A stretch of DNA of 64,000 nt, taken from assembly GCA_033026295.1 (NCBI GenBank), contig CM065175.1, positions 671,501 through 735,500 of the forward strand, given 5' to 3'. The position numbers were made by a program, and so were the translations under genes. Numbering within the stretch: the stretch's first letter is position 1; each line of letters starts with the position of its first letter. The stretch is from Channa striata (taxonomy: Eukaryota; Chordata; Actinopteri; Anabantiformes; Channidae). This document shows positions 58,601 through 64,000 of this stretch, piece by piece. The notes below the pieces were generated by a model, which was not told where the DNA came from, did not search any database, and was given only the letters and a program-made list of their open reading frames with translations.

Positions 58601-61600
58601 CTCTAACTATGACAGTGAGGGATTAAGAACAACTATGTAACCGTGAACAACAAAGTAGGTGACCTCCGACCCCCAGTGGGACCACAGGTCATGTGTTGTC
58701 AGGACAACAGGTCTACACTCGATGCCGGAGCGCATGTTTACCTTGCGTAGAGCTCGTAAGCAGTCGAGCACAGTGAGGTTGAAGGAGGACTCGCCCACTG
58801 CCGCGTCCCTGTGGACACACACACACACACTCAGATAAATATAATTAGAGTTGGATTTGTATTTCAGTTCAGTGCTGATGCTGGGACTGAATGTGATGGG
58901 ACAGAAATCATCTGCACTGGGTCCACGTCTGTGGACATTCAGGATTTCACGTCCCGCTAAGCAACAGAAACCTTCTGTCCTCACTGCACTTTGCTCTCGA
59001 AGTCTTTGCTGTTTCACCGGTTTGTACATCGCCTTAAGTCACTCTGTCCAAGCCGTGTAACAGTCTAACAACTGGGAACCGTCCAAGAATGTTTTAGTTG
59101 AAATTCCTAGTCCTTGTCGTGATTTTCTAACCAATCAGAGAAGGCCAGGGATGAATGTGCTTCGTGACTGCGGAACCCAGCATTACTGGAAGACGTCACT
59201 ATTCAGAGGTCTAAACGGAACCTTTTGCGGAGAGAGTCGGGTGTTGGTAAGGAAAGTATGAGTCCAGTGTTGGCAGCTGCTCATTGATTTACAAATCAAA
59301 GTAATATTTTGGCTCCACGAGTGAGTGTTTGAGTGAGCTTTATACTTTATACTAGTTCTACCCGACTGTAGGTGTGTGTGTGTGTGTGTGTGTGTGTACC
59401 TGAATTCCAGGTAGCCTGTGTTGCTTCCTGAGAGCAGAGTCCTGTAGGCTTCTTCTGGACTCCTTTTTAAATGCATCACCTACAGGCAGACGGTTCATGA
59501 TTAATGACGGCCAGACTGACCCTGTGGAGGAAGTGATGGATACGTTACGGGATATTTACGGCGTAGGCACCGACGAGAACAGCAGCGTTGGCCCTTTTCT
59601 TCTGGTCGTGACCAGTGTAGTGGACCAGTCTCTTCCTGGACACTGTGAAGGACTGAAGTGTACAGACTGAGGTCAGCACTGAGTACACGTCACCGCCGTT
59701 ATTAATGCACACAAGGCGCCGGCTTACCTTCAGCTTCTTGTTGAGTTTGCAGCAGTATCGGTACAACATGGCCAGGTTGAGAGGCCCGAAGTCAGCGTAG
59801 AAACTGCATCACACAGAGGTTCAACTTTTAGATCCAGAACCCATGACAAACTATTGGTGACCTGCTGAGTCACGACAGGAGCCTGAACTTGATGTGACAC
59901 GATGTACACAAGCGTCAACCGCGATAAAAATGTCGCCAGTTATGATACAGTAGATATTCTATAAATGAAACCCACAAAACATAAGTACACTGTGAAATCA
60001 ATCAGTGTTCACACGCGTGTTGGTAGGTGGTGAGCTGGAGTTCTGCTGATGGACTGATATATTACAAATATTACCTGCTCTAACTATTGATAATTGTGCT
60101 CACACATCTCATTTCCAATAGAAACACAAACACTTACAATATGTCGTGAAAAGATCAACGGCTTCGCACCAGTAGTTTTTCTGCCGGTGAGCTGCTGCAG
60201 AACTCAAACATCTGCATGTCAAATTATCAATATTTGACAAAAATAGTCCAAATATTCTATAACAGAACTTTGTCCTGCGTCTTTCTGGGTCCACTGGTCA
60301 CGTCACAGCCCCTTCAGATTTATCCTGCGCTCCTTTAGACACGTCACACCCTTACGCCCAGCGTTACTCACAGTGAGGAGGCTCCTGGCTGCAGACACAG
60401 GTCAGAAGGACAAATCAACGCAGTTCAACTGTTTCTGACGTTTGTGGCCCAGAGCGACGCTTCGCCTCACACTAACATCTCTTCTAAAATGAACAACTCG
60501 GGTCATCCGCCATCTTTGTCTGTAGTACCGTACGTTTACTTAAAGCACCAGATGGTAATAATCAGAGGAGCACGTACAGTCCACAGCAAAGAGGCACCGA
60601 CTGAGTCCCGACGTTAAAGTTAACGCTCCTGGTTAAATCCTGCTCTGTGTCTCCATCAACGCGTGTGTATGACACATTACAATATTAAGAACCTGTAGCA
60701 CAGCCACAAACGGACACGATATATTAATGCATGACTTCACTTCTGCTGCCAGCTACGGCTGATCCTCCCGAGCTTCCTGTTTCTCAACCCAAATCCATAT
60801 TTTTAAAGATATGGATGTATTTGGAACAAAATCTTATAATAAAATAAAAGCTAACTTTGCATTTCCATGTTGGTTTGTGCTAATGACCAACGTACCACGT
60901 ATCAAACACTGTCCAGGCTCATCTCACCCTGACCTACGAGTTCACTGTGCAAAGGGCTCGTTCACTGACAAACACAAACCTTCTTTCCTCTCACAAAGGT
61001 GTGAACCGTAAATCCAGTGTTTGGCAAACATCGCGCAGACAGGGCTAAAGGAGGGAAGAACATCCGGAGGATCAGGGACGTCAGGGAGGAGGGAAGGAAG
61101 AGCTGAGCGGGATTAATCCTGACCTCCTGTACGAGAGTGTGATGATGCAGAGAGCGTCCAGCCACCGGGGATCATCCTGTGAGGAATCTGCTTCCGTATG
61201 TGTCTCCACTTATCGATATTGAATATTTAACTGAAAGTCAAAGTTCATCACTGATGATTTGCGTTTTTTTTCTGTAATTGAGACCAGAGCTGTGCCGAAT
61301 CGTATCGTCATAAAAATACATTTCACACCATTATAGTGACAACATGCACATGCACGCTGTGGTGTGGGCGTCTGGGGGAGGAGGGGGCTTTTTATTGTAA
61401 GACTGGGGCTGTTGTTCCTCCGACACTGTCCCTCCCAGGACAGTCGCCGTGTAGCGTGTACTGCACGTTACACGCAACACCACGCCGGGTGGGATCCTCT
61501 CGTGTCCACGGAGTGTGGCAGCTTCTCTGCACGGGCTGGGTTCAGATCATGTCCCCCAGTAATATTCCTTCCTGGTAAATGCGTACGCTCAGACGCATGT

Positions 61601-63625
61601 GAACGGCAGCTCTCTGTTTCTAAACGTCTCTCTGACCTCCAAACATCCGAACTGCTAAAGCTCTGCACTTTGCTTAAGTGATAAAACATGTTTCATACTT
61701 TGGGGGCACTGGATCTTGTAGACATGGAAATGTCCTTTCTACCAGAGCGGCTCTGTCCTTTGAACAGTGTGTGTTCTGCAGCGTGAGCGGGATCCTGTTC
61801 ACTAGCGGCGAGTTGGCTAATCCCTGGGATGATTGTGTGGCTGTTAATCCATCAGGCACGACTACTGAGCAGTGATGTAATTGTCTGAGGTGGCACGGAC
61901 GGTTTGGACCACCCGTTCTTTTGGTTCCAGTTTGGGTCGGACATGTAAGTTCCAGTCCGCTCACACAAACGCTGCTGCCCCAAAAGTCGGGACACTGCAA
62001 GGAACCGAATAATTTGCAAACTTAAGAAATTGTTTTGCTGTGGATTTGAACAAACAGACCTGTGTGTGTTCTGAATGCAGTGCTGCCTGAACCTCCTCCC
62101 ATCGTGACTCATGTGCCCAGGAAACACGGAGCAGCTGCCGTTTCACCTCACTCACTGTGAGACTGTTTCTGCTTTTCCCAGATTCAGCTCTTTTCAGATG
62201 TGTTGTTGGCATCGAAATCAAAAACCAAAGTCGAAATATCATCTGTTTCTTTGGACGATTTAAAGTTAAAGTGATTTGTCTTTTAATTCACATCTCAGTC
62301 AAGATTTGGCTTTGGATTTGAAAATGTGAACCTACATCTGTAAAGGGACTAACTGCGAGGACCAGCTGTCTAACACGTGCCGTCCCCGGGTCTTACCTCT
62401 CATATACAAACTCGTCGTCTGTGCTGAAGTAGTGCGTGTTGGCCGTGTTCTTCGGTTTGACCCGTAGCGTGGCAAAGTACAGTCGGTCTGTGGGACACAC
62501 AAACACAGACAGACGGGGGGACAGAGACACAGACCAAACAGCAAAGAGAGGCCGGTGAAGATGTCTGAACTTGTCAAAGCTGGACATTTTCAAACAGAGT
62601 CACTTTGACGGCTGCTGTGTCCTCAATCCAGCTCTGTGTGAGCAGAGGTGCCAGGAGAACGTGTCCCCGAAGCTGGTCACCTTAAACCTCGCTAACCGTC
62701 TCTAAACCCCATTAATGCTGATTGATCCCAGCACTGATCTGCTCCAAAACGGACGCACCTACAAAACAGTCCAGACTTACACAAGTACAAATCCTCCCTT
62801 CATATAAGGTGCGTTTCGCGGCGCTGACTCTTGCATCTTTTGTCTCTAGTTTGGGGAGAACAGGCACATAAATGCCATTAAACTTCCCCTTGACTTAAAT
62901 TAAAATGTGGCTCTTCTTCGAGCTGAAAAATGCCTGGAGCGAGCTTCAGTTCTGATGATGTCATCAGTCCCACGAGGGATTTCAAGTGCTTCTGTCTGTG
63001 AACTGTGTCAAACCTGCTGTCCATGTCGGGGAAGCGTCCTAACGGTGTCCCAGAGCCGCTGAGGACCTGAAGAAACTCACACTGTTTCACTTGTACTATG
63101 ATACTTTTACTCCACGCTATTTAAAATGACTGGTGTGGCCAAAACATTAAGACCACCAGTACGACTCCATCGCCCAAGCTGACCTTAGACTAAATGACCC
63201 CAACACGATGACCTTGGGACCCCGAGAGAGTGGAACCCATGGCCGCTGCTCTGGTGTCTCTGATCCGCTCAGTGAACAAACGCTGATGTTTTAACATGTA
63301 AGTACATTAAATATGATTTGGACAAAAGGAAGCCACTGTCTGTGTGGGACCGGGTCTGTTGGACCAGATTCCAAACACAGTCAGTGTCTTTGAGAGCATC
63401 ACGTGACTTCAATAACTCACAGAATTAATAGGCCACTGAACCACTGAACCTGGATTCCCAATATTAACGCGTCAAGCAAATTCTCTAAACTACAGAATTA
63501 TGGTCAGAGAGGTTTTTTCTGAATTTATCCATTTTCAAATGAGTTTGTTTGTTTCACCCGAACATCCACGTGGACTCACCTTTGATCACCTCGGACGCAC
63601 CGGACAGATCACAGTCCTCCGCCAT
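55041..63625 (-). CDS. cdc14a: Dual-specificity phosphatase CDC14A
   Basis: Fourteen coding exons, 5' to 3': 63580-63625, 62397-62487, 59728-59803, 59560-59652, 59400-59479, 58742-58808, 58448-58510, 57625-57712, 57321-57551, 57102-57240, 55723-55948, 55512-55603, 55244-55369 and 55041-55089. They join in frame to 488 residues. It dephosphorylates Ser-Pro sites made by cyclin-dependent kinases and works in cell division, actin control and cilia. The N-terminal domain shows DRLYFATLR, NTHYFSTDDEFVYE, FYADFGPLNLAMLYRYCCKL and HGFLDFENFDVEEYEHYERV. The phosphatase domain holds GYPFHAPEAYF, FLDGTTPSD and the signature HCKAGLGRTG at 276-285 with nucleophile Cys277, then RICRPGSVIGPQQNFLEE. KQYSLWVQGDVHRSK favours CDC14A over CDC14B. 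A Gln-rich run follows at about 341-360, then QGDKLRALKGKRPPR. The exons up to 55512 are secure; the last one or two are less so, and longer isoforms are likely. Confidence 0.94.
55607..55635. repeat. (CA)n next to cdc14a exon 12
   Basis: About 14 CA units immediately upstream (minus-strand sense) of the exon 12 acceptor, so the acceptor tract reads (TG)n. Confidence 0.95.
55952..55974. repeat. (CA)n next to cdc14a exon 11
   Basis: About 11 CA units starting three bases upstream of the exon 11 acceptor on the minus strand. Confidence 0.95.
55980..57100 (-). other. cdc14a intron 10, nothing else recognised
   Basis: No exon-like frame with splice sites and no repeat family that I can name. 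Confidence 0.4.
58814..58831. repeat. Short (CA)n next to cdc14a exon 6
   Basis: Nine or so CA units directly upstream of the exon 6 acceptor on the minus strand. Confidence 0.9.
59372..59397. repeat. (GT)n beside the cdc14a exon 5 donor
   Basis: Thirteen GT units. On the minus strand the exon 5 donor GTACAC runs straight into (AC)n. Confidence 0.95.
59804..62396 (-). other. cdc14a intron 2
   Basis: 2.6 kb between exons 2 and 3. No second gene was recognised on either strand. The stretch 61970-62245 looks like a degraded nonautonomous DNA element (AAAAGTCGGGACACTG near its left end), low confidence. Open frames at 61336-61689 have no recognisable content. Confidence 0.45.
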
Positions 63626-64000
63626 CACTTTGAAGAGTCCGGTCGGACGGAGTCACAGAGCTTTTCCGGGTCTCCTGGGATGATCCCACCCGACACGTCG
63701 CCACATTGTCGCGGGTTCAGCATGAAACACGGTCCAGCTCCAAAGTCCCGGTCTCCGTCTTCGGCTGAAGCGGCGCCTCGTTCGTAACTGATCGGCGATC
63801 GTCGTGCGTAAAAGTCCCCAAATCCACGGACCGCGCAGATAGTCCCACCGACCCCCGGAACACTGCGAGCACGGAACCCTGTCCCACAGATGACCCGCTG
63901 GGTCCAGCACGATCCAAGCGGAAGCTGGTCAGAACATTCCAGGGCGAGTCGGAGCGCGCGGCGCTAATCTGTCCGCTGCTCCGCACATGCGCTCACACAC
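63626..64000 (-). promoter_or_regulatory. CpG-rich 5' UTR / promoter of cdc14a
   Basis: CpG-rich DNA upstream of the cdc14a ATG up to the window edge. Overlapping open frames on both strands reflect base composition. The transcription start is not resolvable, and a divergent neighbour beyond the window is possible. Confidence 0.5.

Noticed and set aside
1..64000. CRISPR arrays, operons, phage or bacterial systems
   Set aside because: No regularly spaced repeats with unique spacers, no close-packed genes and no bacterial families. The DNA is clearly vertebrate with introns.
1..64000. tRNA, rRNA or other structured RNA genes
   Set aside because: I scanned by eye for tRNA box A/B patterns and snRNA-like sequences and found none I could support; a dedicated covariance search would be needed to exclude small ones.

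Overview
The window reads as a piece of a ray-finned (teleost) fish chromosome. The coding sequence lies in short exons with GT/AG introns. The proteins are vertebrate orthologues. Between and inside the genes is a typical fish load of degraded Tc1/mariner elements, L2/Rex1-like LINEs, a DIRS element, small inverted-repeat elements and CA/TA microsatellites. No bacterial, CRISPR or viral features were seen. All homology statements come from recalled family sequences, not from a search.

Layout, left to right. Positions 1-2960 hold a possible minus-strand edge exon and a CpG-rich, promoter-like block. Positions 4151-6898 (+) hold a five-exon gene for a 179-residue single-pass immunoglobulin-domain protein with a lysine in its membrane segment; I cannot name it. 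Positions 8780-13293 (+) hold mrpl37 (mitochondrial ribosomal protein L37). Positions 13460-16700 are intergenic repeats, and 16740-17660 is a CpG island. Positions 18534-35488 (+) hold acot11 (acyl-CoA thioesterase with two HotDog domains and a START domain), with introns full of mobile elements. Positions 37176-42823 (-) hold fam151a, convergent with acot11. Positions 45125-51931 (+) hold dnai4/wdr78 (axonemal dynein intermediate chain), with an RFX X-box just upstream. Positions 55041-63625 (-) hold cdc14a (dual-specificity phosphatase), convergent with dnai4.

I traced splice junctions by hand for the five named genes and the Ig gene. In every case the joined exons keep frame from ATG to stop: Ig protein 179, Mrpl37 436, Acot11 613, Fam151a 614, Dnai4 769 and Cdc14a 488 residues. 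None of the six coding sequences shows a frameshift or premature stop. There is no operon-like logic. mrpl37, acot11 and fam151a are a conserved vertebrate neighbourhood (human 1p32.3), while dnai4 and cdc14a come from other parts of human 1p.

The most notable items are the unidentified Ig receptor with a charged membrane segment, a DIRS retrotransposon whose inverted ends and internal complementary region are still readable and which carries two younger insertions, a 510-bp foldback element in a dnai4 intron, the dnai4 X-box, and the loss of the expected acidic residue in the second HotDog domain of Acot11.
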